Of a stretch of 64,000 nucleotides of DNA, positions 45,304 to 57,479 are shown in pieces. The stretch comes from Siphonodentalium dalli. Its lineage: Eukaryota; Mollusca; Scaphopoda; Gadilida; Siphonodentaliidae. The DNA lies in the NCBI GenBank assembly GCA_032622095.1, contig CP136064.1, positions 216,394,205 through 216,458,204 of the forward strand, in the 5' to 3' direction. Below the pieces are notes generated by a model that had not been told where the DNA came from, made no database searches, and saw only the letters and a list, made by a program, of their open reading frames with translations. A program made the translations under genes and the position numbers. Each line of letters begins with the position of its first letter. Position 1 is the first letter of the stretch.

Positions 45304-48300
45304 CGACCATTTGTCGTTTCTTGAACTTATTTATTATCTGAACATTTCCCACCAATGCTCTTTTATAATCTGTTTGTATGTCTGCTGTCTGCTTTTATTA
45401 CCTGAACACCCCTCCTGATGAATAATAGGCCATTCCAATGTATACTTTTGTGAGTGAATGGGAGAATACATTCAGTATAGAAAGCATTAAGGGGAGATAA
45501 CCCCTGCTTGGAGTTGCTTTGGTCTGCCCATTCCATCTGGGCCATACATTAAAGCCACATGGCGGTTTGCACTCCTAAATACACATACAATGTAATATTA
45601 TTCGCTTTTGAATTTATTTTTCTCTGTATCGAAATAGGTCGATAAATATATGAACTACCTTTCTGAGAGCATTATTTCTTTTGCCCAATAAGACTCTGAC
45701 ACTAAAGTTATGAAAAATACAACTATGAACATTGTGTTTGGGTAAACAAACAAAAAACAGCCATTTGCATGACATAGAACGGAAAAGAGTGTCTATTCTT
45801 GATATGGAAACAAAGAGCGTTTGTCTAACTTCTGGCAAAAAATTGAAAATGGCTGGAATATATATGGCTGCTACGTGTTTTTAGAGCATATGAAGCCGGT
45901 ATATGAATATTTTGTGTATTTATCGACCTATCACATCCGTCACTCCAAATCACGTCGACAAAATTTGTAGGTTCAAATTAGCCATGTCCTTTTAAGTTCT
46001 ATTTTGGCTAAAGAAATATAAACAGTGTGCACATTGAAAAATAAACTTGTTTATGAAATGACAGTCCCACTTCCAATGATCTACTTTGATCTGGTAGTGT
46101 TTGGGTTGGATGGAGACCAACCCTGACTGGAAAAAAAAAACAGCTGACATTACCGGTTAGCTGATGTCATAGAGACACACTCTTAATGTTTTACCAATTT
46201 ATATTGTCAGTGCATGGTATGTGCATCAGTGCATAAAGAAGAATTCATTCAGGCTGCTGGCCAAATGTAACAATTCATTAGGGAAACTTACTTACAAACA
46301 TGTCGGGAGTACACATGTGTAAATTAGGTGATGATGCAATCACTTACGATCTTGTAAACATATTCATGATAAGCAAAAATATAGAACTACTTAAGAAGCT
46401 TGATTGTCTTGCATAACATTGTCTATCTCTGGAGGGATGGGCTATCTGACACGCTTAATTGGCAACGCACTCATTAATTAGCGATGCAGTGCATACTGAT
46501 ATAACCTGTTGCACGTGTCTGGCTGCAGGTTGAAATGGTATAGGAATAATCTCATTTATTTACCCTTACTGTCAAGCAACGCGGTTTTGTTTTTTGCTCT
46601 TTGATAGTGTTGATCTCATCTGAATATTGCACTTACAATATGATGACGTTAATATCAACTGGCTTTGATCAATCATATCGCTGACTTTTTACCTGATCTA
46701 AGGTGTCACCAATTGACTGCTTTGTTAGCTGCGTTCCACTCCTATAGAGTGTTGAATGATTGAGGCATCTGAATTAATGTCCTAGTGTCGTACAACCTGT
46801 TCATAAAAGTGATAGTTGGCAGTTTTTCTTTCAAATTTGTTTTCACAATGAAACCTTACAGTGAAGTGAATCTGGAGGATTATCAAATTCTGTTATGTCT
46901 TTCAAGTTTCCGACATATAGGCCTACATGTATTCAACTATGGAAATTTTGGATACCATTCTGCTACTATGTGAGTATAATATTATCAAGGTGGCGCTCAC
47001 ATGACAATTTTTCCAACTATCAGAGAAATCTCAGCTCTTGAAATTCAATTGACTGGATGTCATGGACAGGCATTAGTGTTAAACTCAGCATCTTTTATTG
47101 AAACAAACAAAAACTAAAACTAATAGTGTGATCTAGTACTTATTGGATAAATAGTTCAAATCTAGTTTTTTGTTGTCCATAAAACTGTTTTTCTCCTCAA
47201 AACCAGTTCTAAAGAAGAAATAAAAAAAAAAATTCTCATAATGTCATCTCTTGAAAAACCAATGGATATCCCATCGGTAGTTGATTTCCATATCTTTCTA
47301 ATGAATCTATTAGTAGTATCTCTGCTATTAGTTTGTGGATCACATAGCTTTATTTTTGGAAGATTCAGGAATGTGGATTTTTTTTCAAATTATAAACTTA
47401 ATTATATAAAAATAAACTTGGGGTAATTCCAATTCACATGTGATGATATATATGACTATTAGTGCTGGCAAGAATAAATGCAAAAAATAATATTTGCCCA
47501 CCTGCCTTCGCCTGACCCAATTTAGAAGAAATTTTTTTAATTTATTTTGTTGTGACGTAATATATCTTTAATGTTTATTGTTTGTAAGTTTTCAGTATTT
47601 AGACTCTGGATGCAATTAAAATAGTAATTCTAAGTTATAAAAAACAGGCCAGGGCAAAATAATTACAAAGCCGTGTCTCTTTGGAAATTTTCTCAGAAGA
47701 AAATTGGACTAAAGTTAACTAAAACAGCCAGTACTGAATGCTTTGGTGGCTTTAAGTTCTTGTGTAAATGCATGCGCATGTATTGACATATCACAGTGGT
47801 CATTAGTTTCACCTGATCTACACCTGTGGATAATACAGGTTTCTCAATCCCAGCTAACGAGCCTGCACACCTTGTCCTAATAATGCAGGCACAGGTGAAT
47901 TAGCTATCAACAGTATGATATAACACAGATCAGCATCTGCAGGTTAATCCCGCCTGTGGCCACCTTGATCATGGCTATCCGATGAAGTCTTGTTTGTACT
48001 AATATATCAAATAGCTTTCATCCCTAACACTACAGTGAACTTCTCCACATAATGTCAACCTATATTTCTGCTTTATACTGCCCCAGTATTTTTCATTCTC
48101 TCTTTATATATAAGTAGGTTGTTCAGTTTACAAGTTTCCTCTATAGTGTAGTGACAGCTCTCTGTCCCCAATCATATTGGACTGCACACTGTCTCAGAAT
48201 GGATGAGGAATGGTTGTGTGTGCATGACGTTCAACGTTCCCGTTTTCGCAGGATGTTTTTGAACAAGGAATTTTTCACATAATTGGATACCGAACATATA

Positions 48301-48369
48301 AGGATTAATTACTAGAATTCCGGGGATTTTTATTTCATTCATCTGTCTTGTTGTTTACCACACATGCAG
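45304..48369. other. Quiet stretch upstream of the best exon
   Basis: No shared MITE copies here. A possible but weak exon (acceptor after 46861, donor GTGAGT at 46970) has incompatible phase with the 48370 exon and is not called. The interval may be intron of the same gene. A run of A at 46131-46140 and scattered AT-rich segments are the only other features. Confidence 0.4.
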
Positions 48370-48812
48370 CCTGACACTGCAGAGTCACCTCACTGGAGGA
48401 GTTTTTCAGAGACACGACAACATAGGAGTCTTTCAGATTCCAATATAGGTCATAGGACGCGCAGTGCCAGCACGCAGTCCTTACCAGGTCTCGATTCCAT
48501 GCAGGAGGTAGAGTGTGATACAGTCATGTCTCCTCCAGGAAGCAACATGCTTGTTAAGCAACTATCCGTCGAGTCTCAGGAAAATTCACCCGTATCTGTC
48601 GTCAGTCTGTACGGTCTTTACCTAAGACAGATGTACTTGTACAGTGTCGCTTGTCAAACGCCGTCGCAGAAATCACCTGAAACTCCAATCACTCAAAGAT
48701 CGAATCAGTTCTTTCCAAAGGCTTCCAAACCAATTACAGAAACCATTGAAACTTGTATTTCTTTGAGATCCACGCCACTCTCTCCTGCATCACCTTCTAC
48801 TTCATTGATATG
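48370..48812 (+). CDS. Internal exon encoding a Ser/Thr/Pro-rich protein segment
   Basis: TTGTTTACCACACATGCAG gives an acceptor ending at 48369; the exon stays open for 443 bases and ends ATATG|GTAAGG, a strong donor (GT at 48813-48814). It enters in phase 0 and leaves with two bases of a codon. The 147 encoded residues are rich in Ser, Thr, Pro and Gln and lack hydrophobic domains, so the segment is probably disordered. Basophilic-kinase or 14-3-3-like motifs are visible: RQHRSLSDS and RTRSASTQSLP; an SPxTP-like series follows (SPETPITQRS, STPLSPASPS). The protein is not identified; it is typical of linker regions in signalling or scaffold proteins. Confidence 0.72.
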
Positions 48813-48896
48813 GTAAGGAACGAACACATTGATTAAATTAACCCTTGGATTCCTTAATGTATTCTAAAAATTTATTATTCTATCCTTCATTTCTAG

Positions 48897-48993
48897 GGAT
48901 ATTCTGATAGTAAAAGCAGATGACAAGCAGATAAATTCCCTAAGATTCCCATTAATTCATTTAGGGGATGTTCACATAATATTACTAGTATAA
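48897..48993 (+). CDS. Possible terminal exon following the 48370 exon
   Basis: An 84-base interval (48813-48896) starts GTAAGG, contains a TTGATTAAAT branch-like sequence and ends TTCATTTCTAG. Joining across it keeps the frame (TG|G) and continues with DILIVKADDKQINSLRFPLI and HLGDVHIILLV before a TAA at 48991-48993. The hydrophobic, regular character differs from the previous exon and could be real or chance. The exon may also end earlier at another donor. The intron would be very short for this genome. Confidence 0.35.
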
Positions 48994-49055
48994 ATTCTGT
49001 GCAAGTTTTTCTTCATATTGATGTACATCAGTCTAAGTTAACAACAGACCCAAAA

Positions 49056-49290
49056 ATGAGTGGGTCTGATTACTTGTCATAGACTTTCTATTTCCGGAGC
49101 GGCGGGTTCCATGTCAGTGGTGCCAATCATAACTTAATATTAGTAGCACCAAGATAATAGTGTCCAATTGAACGGATTTATGTAGCATGGTGTAATTTGG
49201 GGGAAGAACGCAATCGTTCCATTTGAATGAAAAGTTGGTAGCATATGATAGACTCAGTATCTGTATGAATCTGGGTGTATATTAACACAG
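49056..49290 (+). repeat. Family G dispersed repeat, copy 2
   Basis: Starts GAGTGGGTCTGATTACTTG. Shares TTAGTAGCACCAAGAT, TGATAGACTCAGTATC and GTATGAATCTG with the inverse copy at 62222-62476. Confidence 0.75.
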
Positions 49291-49710
49291 ACTGAATGTG
49301 GATGTACTAGCATAATTTTTCATTTTGAATATTTTTTCTACCAGATTGCTTCTAAATATTTGTATGTTAGAGCTTTTTCCTTTGCAATATACCGGTATAT
49401 ATATATGATAGAATATTATACATATTGTAATTTGAAGCTCAATACTATGTAAAACACACACATGTATCATGGACCCCTGGGCTGTTTTCCATGCCATAAT
49501 TTATATGATAGCTGTTTTGAGTAGTTGATGTATGTTTGTTGATTTTTTAAATGGCTTTTATGCATTTGGTAGATCATTATGTTTATATAGCTTGAGAGGC
49601 TGAGGAACAAGGCAGAGCTCCGATCATTCAAACATTGACATGTCTGTTTACATTAGTTCTCAAAAAAGAAAAAAAATATAAAAGTGGCACTAATATGTCA
49701 GGAATACATG
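49291..49710. other. Non-coding stretch
   Basis: Nothing recognised; AT-rich. Confidence 0.4.
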
Positions 49711-49794
49711 TACAATAATGCCCTAAATAATCGACTCCTTAACCACAGCAGAATTATGGATAACTTTTCAGGATTTAGTCGGAAATATGGCTTG
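49711..49794 (+). mobile_element. Family A left arm only
   Basis: TA-CAATAATGCCC to AATATGGCTTGT; the right arm is missing. A complete copy follows 76 bases later. Confidence 0.88.
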
Positions 49795-49869
49795 TATTAT
49801 CATTTTTCTGTCGGTTGTCTGCTTATATTTTGTGAACATCTCTCCAGATGACATTCAAATCTTTATATA

Positions 49870-50087
49870 TACAGTAAATGCCCTAAATAATCAACCCCTT
49901 AACCACAGCAGAATTATGGGTAATTTTTCAGGATTTAGTCGGAAATATGGCTTGTTGCCATTCATCGGAAAGCTCTCAGTGAGAGCTTTCCGATGAATGG
50001 CAACAAGCCATATTTCTGACAAAATCCTGAAAAATTACCCATAATTCTGCTGTGGTTAAGGAGTTGATTATTTAGGGCATTGCTGTA
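49870..50087. mobile_element. Family A MITE, full length
   Basis: A TA-flanked 218-base hairpin (CAGTAAATGCCC at the left, GGGCATTGCTG at the right) with GTGAG loop; it ends 12 bases before the target duplication of the next family B copy. Confidence 0.9.
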
Positions 50088-50107
50088 GCTTCAAACATTG
50101 CAATGAT

Positions 50108-50534
50108 CAAGCCTTGAAATAGTGTGTCTGTCATTTGCAGAATGTAGTCCCCAGAGGGTGAATTTAGTGATGCTACCCCGCACAGCAGGCTAGCATCACC
50201 AAATTTACCCACTGGGAACCTCATTCTGCTGAGGCCTCAACTGGTATGGGAGACCTAGGATCAGATTGAAGTTCGCAGTTGAAATTGCTGATGCTCACCC
50301 ATTAGTCACCTCAATTATGTATTTCGTCTTCTGCAAATTAGGGGACATAGAAACTGAACAGAGGGGAAGAAAATACTAAAAACAATGTTAATTTTAGACT
50401 ACAGATACTTCCCAGCAGAATGAGATCCTCACAGGGTGAATGTAGTGATTCTAGTTCATTGTGCCGGGTAGCGTCACTAACTTTACCCTCTGGGGACCTC
50501 AATCTGCAAATGACACACACAATTTCAAGGCTTG
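50108..50534. mobile_element. Family B (hAT-type) MITE with near-perfect target duplication
   Basis: A 427-base copy flanked by GCAATGAT (50100-50107) and GCAATAAT (50535-50542). Termini CAAGCCTTG and CAAGGCTTG are exact inverses. Confidence 0.9.
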
Positions 50535-50569
50535 GCAATAATTTCTTCAAAGTCTCTTTGAAGAGAACC

Positions 50570-50760
50570 CAAGAGGGAGTTGTCAGTAGCTCAGTCGGTA
50601 AGGTGCAGTCTGCCATAAGCCATCCAGCGATGGACAGCAGGTTCGATTCACAGTGAACACAGATTTGTGATCCATACAAAGGGCAGATAGGGGGACTTTT
50701 TTTCCCCAGCGAAAGTAATATTCTTTGCGGTATTTCCTCTACCAAATAAATGGTATTATA
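50570..50760 (+). mobile_element. tRNA-derived SINE
   Basis: A box A-like TAGCTCAGTCGG (50587-50598) and a box B-like GGTTCGATTCA (50640-50650) lie about 40 bases apart, as in RNA polymerase III promoters. The cloverleaf is not well formed, so this is not a functional tRNA. The body continues with TAGGGGGACTTTTTTTCCCC and CTCTACCAAATAAATGG to about 50760. The 3' end is not certain. Confidence 0.65.
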
Positions 50761-52189
50761 TTGCCTAGCAGCTGAAATGACGATAAACTCTAACAAGCCA
50801 AACCAAAGTCTGTATGTATGAGCCCAGGTTAAATACGATGAAGGTACATGGTCCAAATATAAAACTGGAGTCTGTGATATGTGAAGTCCGCTTTAAAATT
50901 GAATTCAAAATGTGTCATCAGAGAACAATTATTGAAATTGATGAGAATGAAACTATATTGGTTATGAACTATGATGCCACACTGCTTTTCATTATGCAAT
51001 TGTTTTTCGACACAAATTGACAATACCTAATGCATGAATGACAGGCTGGTATCATATTGAGACTGTTTAATATGATGATGACCTGTAATGGTACATGTAG
51101 TTAATTACTCAATTAATCATTAGGCACCGATTGATCATTTGATGTTATACCTTCAAGTGGGATGTTGTTGCATTTTACATTCCATTCAAACTCATTTATG
51201 ACATGTTGAATGATTATGCTGTCCAATTAGCTTCAACAATCAATGGTGCCAGCTATTTGACAGGAACATAACTATCAACTCAGAATTCCAATTATTTATT
51301 AATTGTTTTAAATTTTAAAGTTTGAATATACATGTAGGGGGCATGTGCCCAGGGACATAGTGAAAGAGTGGGTTTGGAGGAGGGCCTGTCTTACCCCTGA
51401 CCTTTGGCCAAAATTTTCAGCACTTGGAAATTTCATCCCTGATGCAACATAAGTTGGAAATTTCAGCCATGTGGAAAGGGGATGTTAGGTTGGAATTTTC
51501 CAATCATTGGATAGTTTGAGGTACCAACTCAAGGAGGTGGGGGCAAATGGAATTTGTCGGATATGGAAATTTTCAGTCTGGTTCAAGGGGGAGTGATGGG
51601 AGCTGAGCTGCAGTTGGAAATTCTAAGATAGACACCCCACCCCAAAAGCGACCCCTAGCCACATCCCTGCATGTGATCCAAACATACTGAACTGTAGGTC
51701 AGGATTCATTAATAGCTGAGTGCCCTCTCAATTTTTTCTGAAAGTTTGCCCTTATGAAGTCATGTAGCTTTCTTCGTCCACTGGCTCGTTGTTGTAACCA
51801 ACACATTTCACACAGGGCGGCCATTGAGATGTCAGAAGTGCCCCACTTCCCTCATAGCATTGCACTGAAATTCATTGATAAATGTTTTATGGGTTCAAAT
51901 GCACTAGTCTCGAAGCCCCTTGTGACCCCTGAGTGTGTGGCCTTTTGTTATCTTCTGTATTGTTATATGTCATCTTCACAGACTTTGACACACCCAAGCA
52001 ATTCAAGAAAACTTGTTGTTTGTAGCAACCATTCCGGAACATTTGATTTTTCAAGATATTCTAACAATGGTTCCATAGGTTGTTCCAAGCTGATCAAAAG
52101 AATTGTCCTTATTCAATGAAAATTTTCTTGTAAAATCCATTGCTAGAACATTATTTTAATATAGTTTACCTACAAGTATATAATGAATC
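50761..52189. other. Non-coding stretch with imperfect GGAAATTTCAG repeats
   Basis: Around 51420-51620 the words TTGGAAATTTCAG and GGAAATTTTC recur about five times, suggesting a decayed local repeat. CAGGGACATAG near 51353 and ACATCCCTGCATG near 51661 bracket this segment. The 121-codon ORF at 51754-52119 shows no recognisable family and is left uncalled. Confidence 0.45.
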
Positions 52190-53760
52190 ACCCTAGGTCA
52201 TAGTATATTATAGCAGAACCACCATATATTAGGTCATGACATTGCAGGACCACCTAAGTTCATGACATAGCAGGTTCACCAAAGGTCATGGCATTATACC
52301 ATATCAGCGCCGCCTAAGGTCGTAGAATTGTAGCAGGACTGCCCAAGGTCGTAGCATTGTAGCAGGACAAACCAAGGATATAACTTTATATCATAGCAGG
52401 GCCACTGATGGTCATATGATAGCATTATTAGCAGGACAACTCAAGGTGATAACATATCATAGCAGGGCCACCCATGGTCATACGATAGCATTATTAGCAG
52501 GACAACTCAAGGTACTAGCATTATTGCAGGACTAACCAAGGTCATAACATTATATCATAGCATGGCCACCCATGGTCATACGATAGCATTATTAGCAGGA
52601 CAACCCAAGGTTCTAGCATTATTGCAGGACTATATAACCAAGGTCATAACATTATATCATAGCAGGGCCACCCATGGTCATACGATAGCATTATTAGCAG
52701 GACAACTCAAGGTACTAGCATTATTGCAGGACTAAACCAAGGTCATAACATTATATCATAGCATGGCCACCCATGGTCATACAATAGCATTATTAGCAGG
52801 ACAACCCAAGGTTCTAGCATTATTGCAGGACTATATAACCAAGGTCATAACATTATATCATAGCAGGGCCACCCATGGTCATACGATAGCATTATTAGCA
52901 GGACAACTCAAGGTACTAGCATTATTGCAGGACTAAACCAAGGTCATAACATTATATCATAGCATGGCCACCCATGGTCATACAATAGCATTATTAGCAG
53001 GACAACTCAAGGTACTAGCATTATTGCAGGACTAAACCAAGGTCATAACATTATATCATAGCATGGCCACCCATGGTCATACGATAGCATTATTAGCAGG
53101 ACAACCCAAGGTTCTAGCATTATTGCAGGACTATATAACCAAGGTCATAACATTATATCATAGCAGGGCCACCCATGGTCATACGGTAGCATTATTAGCA
53201 GGACAACCCAAGGTACTAGCATTATTGCAGGACTAACCAAGGTCATAACATTATATCATAGCATGGCCACCCATGGTCATACAATAGCATTATTAGCAGG
53301 ACAACTCAAGGTACTAGCATTATTGCAGGACTATATAACCAAGGTCATAACATTATATCATAGCAGGGCCACCCATGGTCATACGATAGCATTATTAGCA
53401 GGACAACTCAAGGTACTAGCATTATTGCAGGACTAAACCAAGGTCATAACATTATATCATAGCATGGCCAATCATGGTCATACGATAGCATTATTAGCAG
53501 GACAACCCAAGGTTTTAGCATTATTGCAGGACTATATAACCAAGGTCATAACATTATATTATAGCAGGGCCACCCATGGTCATACGATAGCATTATTAGC
53601 AGGACAACTCAAGGTACTAGCATTATTGCAGGACTAAACCAAGGTCATAACATTATATCATAGCATGGCCACCCATGGTCATACGATAGCATTATTAGCA
53701 GGACAACTCAAGGTACTAGCATTATTACAGGACTAACCAAGGTCAAAACACAGCAGAACC
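52190..53760 (+). repeat. Compound satellite, 98-102-base units
   Basis: From about 52541 the block GGTCATAACATTATATCATA recurs at intervals of 102, 99, 102, 99, 99, 102, 98, 102, 99, 102, 99 and 98 bases. Two subtypes largely alternate: one with GACTATATAACC at the junction and AGCAGGGCCACC, the other with GACTAAACC and AGCATGGCCACC. Each unit is itself about three degenerate copies of a 30-33-base motif (GCATTATTAGCAGGACAAC-like). The left part (52190-52540) is more degenerate and shows the short period directly. Confidence 0.93.
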
Positions 53761-53827
53761 ACCAAAAGTTACAGAAATATATCAGGACTGCCTAAGGTTT
53801 AATAATTATACTAAGATCACGTAAGGT

Positions 53828-54275
53828 CATAGTATTAAAGCAGGACCACCAAAGTACAGAGCATTATAGTTGGACCACCACAGTACACATAGTATTAAAG
53901 CAGGACCACCAAAGTACATAGCATTATAGTTGGACCACCACAGTACACATAATATTAAAGCAGGACCACCAAAGTACATAGCATTATAGTTGGACCACCA
54001 CAGTACACATAGTATTAAAGCAGGACCACCAAAGTACATAGCATTACCGGTATAGTTGGACCACCACAGTACACATAGTATTAAAGCAGGACCACCAAAG
54101 GCCATAGCATTATAGTTGGACCACCACAGTACACATAGTATTAAAGCAGGACCATCAAAGGCCATAGCATTATAGTTGGACCACCACAGTACACATAGTA
54201 TTAAAGCAGGACCACCAAAGTACATAGCATTATAGTTGGACCACCACAGTACACATAACATAATAGCAGGACCAC
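53828..54275 (+). repeat. Satellite of 60-base units adjoining the previous one
   Basis: About seven units of GTATTAAAGCAGGACCACCA plus AAGTACATAGCATTATAGT and TGGACCACCACAGTACACAT. One unit carries a 6-base insertion (ACCGGT) and three carry GGCCATAG in place of TACATAG. Because 60 is divisible by 3, a minus-strand frame stays open for 155 codons as a 20-residue repeat; I regard that as a by-product. Confidence 0.93.
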
Positions 54276-56164
54276 CATTTTGAAGGTGTAACATTTTTGA
54301 AGAAATATGTATGGATCAATGTGGGTATATGGGTGACCATTCAAACTGCCAACTTTCCATGAGATAACTCATGTCAACTATTAAAAGGGAAATAAATCTG
54401 AAAAAATTTGTTTTATTTCTGTTAAAAGCAAATTGAGCTATGTCTTCCTAGTTTTATGTTCAAAGCAGATATCTATCTGAAATTATCCAGGATATTTGAA
54501 TAATTCATATTTCATTGTAATTTAATCACTTAAAACTCAAATAATGGAAATTAACAAGATTTATTCAAACATATGTAGATGTGTCTGGCTTCCGTAAATT
54601 CAAGGGAAGACATGGGGATATCGGCGTAGCACACTTCACACAACAGTTTGTTCCATTTTGAGTCACATATTTGGTTATTTTACACACATGGCTGGGCCTA
54701 TATACATGTATATATTAGCCTGGTGATAATCTCCATTTTATACACAAAATGACTGTACAAATTGAATAACTCCAAGACCAAAGTATAATCATTAACGGGG
54801 AATAATTCCCCAAAAGGGCATCACTATCAGATTGGGCATTGTTCAGTATTTGAGATTTTACATAACACTAATTGTATGTAAGCTAACTGATGTATCCAAT
54901 TGTGGATGTGAGATTTTCATGAAGATCTCCTGTGAGCGAAACAGGCATCAGGCAGTTGTAAAGGAAAAATGTAAGCACATTACCAAACAATCACAACATG
55001 CAGTCAACTGGTGGGCAAATGAAATTATCCATTTTCACTTATTTTAACTTTAAGAGGCTATATTTTATTTTTTATTTTATAAAAAATTCTCCATCTGATC
55101 TACCCACTTATTTTAATTTTGCACATCTCAAAGCCCATTATAATAATGCATCAACAGTCATCCTGTAATACATAGCCTTCTACATGTATGTTGTTTTGGA
55201 CTGGAAACTGGATATTTGCACAGAAAGTCCAATTCAAAACTCGCTAGTTGACTTGAATTTACCTCCTTTTTACAGTAGTCTTATACAATGAAAACAAGTG
55301 TTTGAAACCTGTAATTTCGACCCACAATCCTCACCACTGATCAATGACCCTGCTAAATTACAATGTGGTCATGTTTATGTGATATTGTCACCATAAAATT
55401 ATGTGATTATGATTCTTCAAATAGTGTTCTGCACTAAAATTTAACAAGTTCATCTTGAATTTTCCTGTTTGATGGGGGCGGCAATTTTGCATGTGACCTC
55501 CGTTTTTTTTCTCCAGGGGATTCCCAATTTTAGTAGATCCATATATTATATTAAAAAAAATAAAAAAAAATACGTAAGTTCTTACTTTATATATAAATTA
55601 ATTCTTGTATATAAACTAGAAATTTTTAATAATATCATATTTGTGTGTGTTTTCATACAATTATTATCAAAATGAAAGGCCTTGAAACCCAGGCGATATA
55701 TCGGCCCTGGCACTTTAGCTAAGTAACATCAGGCACTGAAAGAGTTAAGTTAATAAGTTAAACTCATGATTAACCCAGTCTTTGAATTGGTTTTCACCAT
55801 TTAGCAGCGGAGATATGTGGAACAATTAACAACCAATTATCAGTCCCAATTAAAAATAATTTTCTGAACAATTAATCTTGGGTCAGTGGATCAAATCAGT
55901 AAAGATTTCCTTGTTGAAAGTTGCATAGGTAAATGTCAATGTAAATTGTTGCATTGTATTATTTGTATGCTGATTCATTAACATTAGGCACAGGTACAAT
56001 ACAAGTTAGTGGAAGATCTGTCCCTGATGTAATCATGACCTTAATAGTAAGTTCTCATTAATAGCGCTCCACCTTTACAATGCATATCATAAACCTGTAG
56101 GACAAGTAAATAAATGTTAGGTGAATACTATTAACCCATTCTTTGCTAAATACTAATTTACGAG
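54276..56164. other. Non-coding stretch
   Basis: No gene seen. At 55733-55746 GGCACTGAAAGAGTTAA resembles a lone right end of a piggyBac-like element (compare GGCAGCGAAAGAG at 60498). AT-rich tracts lie around 55060-55090 and 55550-55640. Confidence 0.45.
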
Positions 56165-56395
56165 TACAGTAATGCCCTAAATAATTGACTCCTTAACCAC
56201 AGGAGAATTAGGGGTAACTTTTCAGGTGAATTTAGTGACACTATCCCGCACTTATTTGCCCATAGCAGTTGATGCCTAAGTACTAGTAGAATGAAGTTCC
56301 CAGAGGGTGAATTTGGTGATGCTAGCCCACAGTGCGGGACAGCATCACTAAATTAACCCTCTGGAGACCTCTTCATGCAAATGACAGACAGACTT
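56165..56395. mobile_element. Chimera of a family A left arm and family B arms
   Basis: TA-CAGTAATGCCC through AACTTTTCAGG (56165-56226) is family A. It switches at once to family B arm sequence (TGAATTTAGTGACACTATCC), then a second family B arm (AGAGGGTGAATTTGGTGATG to GCAAATGACAGACAG). Both elements lack their other ends. Confidence 0.8.
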
Positions 56396-56992
56396 GGTGA
56401 CGACTTTCCCATTGAATTAAAACCTCTACGCTGTCTTTCCTTATCATTTGAAACATCGATAAACCCCAATAAACAACCAAATCTGAGATTCTGGAAATTC
56501 TAGATCATTGTTTATAAACAATGTACAGAATCTGTTACAGATGTTGGCTTTCAAAAAACGATGTAAGAACTGGAATCTTTGTGAGAGAGCTTAGAATTAC
56601 AAACTAGAATTGTGTGCTGCGAAGGAGGTTGTGGTTAAGTTTTGAAAGCCGAAAATTATTCTAGCAGCAATTGCATGTAATGCTGTGAAACCGTCCTGTA
56701 AAATTACTCAATGATCCAGTGGAGTATTAGGGGATATGGTGGTTTATTTTGGTCATATATGAGTCACTTGATCCATCATGACCCCATGGAACCTATTCTC
56801 CACTTATTGATACTACTACCCACTGTACCCAGCATATACTCATTCAGTCAGTGGATTAAGTATGCCTATAATTATGGCGCACCTGTCTTTTATGTCCACC
56901 AATGTGTTCATACTATAGTTTATAGAGGATATTTATGTTGTACTTTGCATGCTAATTATATACCTATTGTAATTAGGGTGGGATGACCTTAT
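56396..56992. other. Non-coding stretch
   Basis: No gene or repeat partner recognised; the 91-codon ORF at 56711-56986 has no coding signature that I can identify. Confidence 0.4.
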
Positions 56993-57194
56993 CCCTTTTA
57001 TGACTAGGGCTGCGCTGGTGCACCATTAAGGATCATGTGCCAGTGCATTCTCTTATATATATGATTCACCCACCTGCTTACAAGGTCAAGGTAAATAGGG
57101 TTAGGCCAATGTATTCTCTGGAGACTCGCATATATAAGAGAATGCAATGGCACAGGGTTTTCACAAATTTCAGGAATCTCCAATCATGGAAGGG
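56993..57194. mobile_element. Family C (piggyBac-type) MITE, rearranged copy
   Basis: Starts CCCTTTTATGAC and ends ATGGAAGGG. Inner blocks include CAGTGCATTCTCTTATAT and TATATAAGAGAATGCAATGG, and the segment TTACAAGGTCAAGGTAAAT is inverted relative to the 11121 copy. Borders are degenerate TTAA. Confidence 0.75.
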
Positions 57195-57229
57195 TTAGGT
57201 TAATACAATTCTGGGTTTGCTGGATCTGA

Positions 57230-57372
57230 TCAAACAGGCATATTTTATGGGTAAATGAGTATATTTTGCTCTCATCCATGGTTCAAGTTTATTCATTTGT
57301 TGCCTATATTCTGTTGAGCATAAAAGGAGATGGTCCCATAAATTGCTGGATTTAGCGTACAGTACCTCTTTA
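57230..57372. mobile_element. Partial second copy of the 36138 MITE
   Basis: ATTCATTTGTTGC.TATATTCT followed by AAAAGGAGATGGTCCCATAAA and a TTTAG.GTA end matches 36290-36372. Confidence 0.75.
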
Positions 57373-57479
57373 AGTAACTTCAATGTCATTGACAAATTTT
57401 GTCATGTTCTTAAGTTTGTAATGTTATTTTTATATATGCTAGAATCCAAATGATGAATAAAATAGGTTTTATACATATC

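Noticed and set aside
46862-46969. Possible 108-base exon with GTGAGT donor
   Set aside because: Acceptor is weak, the encoded segment includes the common ACATGTA word, and its phase does not join the exon at 48370.
50570-50660. Functional tRNA gene
   Set aside because: Box A and B are present but the acceptor and anticodon stems do not form a normal cloverleaf; better read as a SINE head.
51754-52119. 121-codon ORF
   Set aside because: No recognisable family, no splice or promoter context, and the surrounding DNA is decayed repeat; kept as unexplained.
52190-53760. CRISPR-like regular repeats
   Set aside because: Units are contiguous tandem repeats without unique spacers, in a eukaryotic context.
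53827-54294. 155-codon minus-strand ORF with a 20-residue repeat
   Set aside because: The frame is open only because the satellite unit is 60 bases; no start context, splice sites or non-repetitive sequence supports a gene.
36195-57395. Similar short peptides from ORFs at 36195-36404 and 57195-57395
   Set aside because: Both ORFs lie in two copies of the same MITE, so the similarity is that of the repeat DNA.
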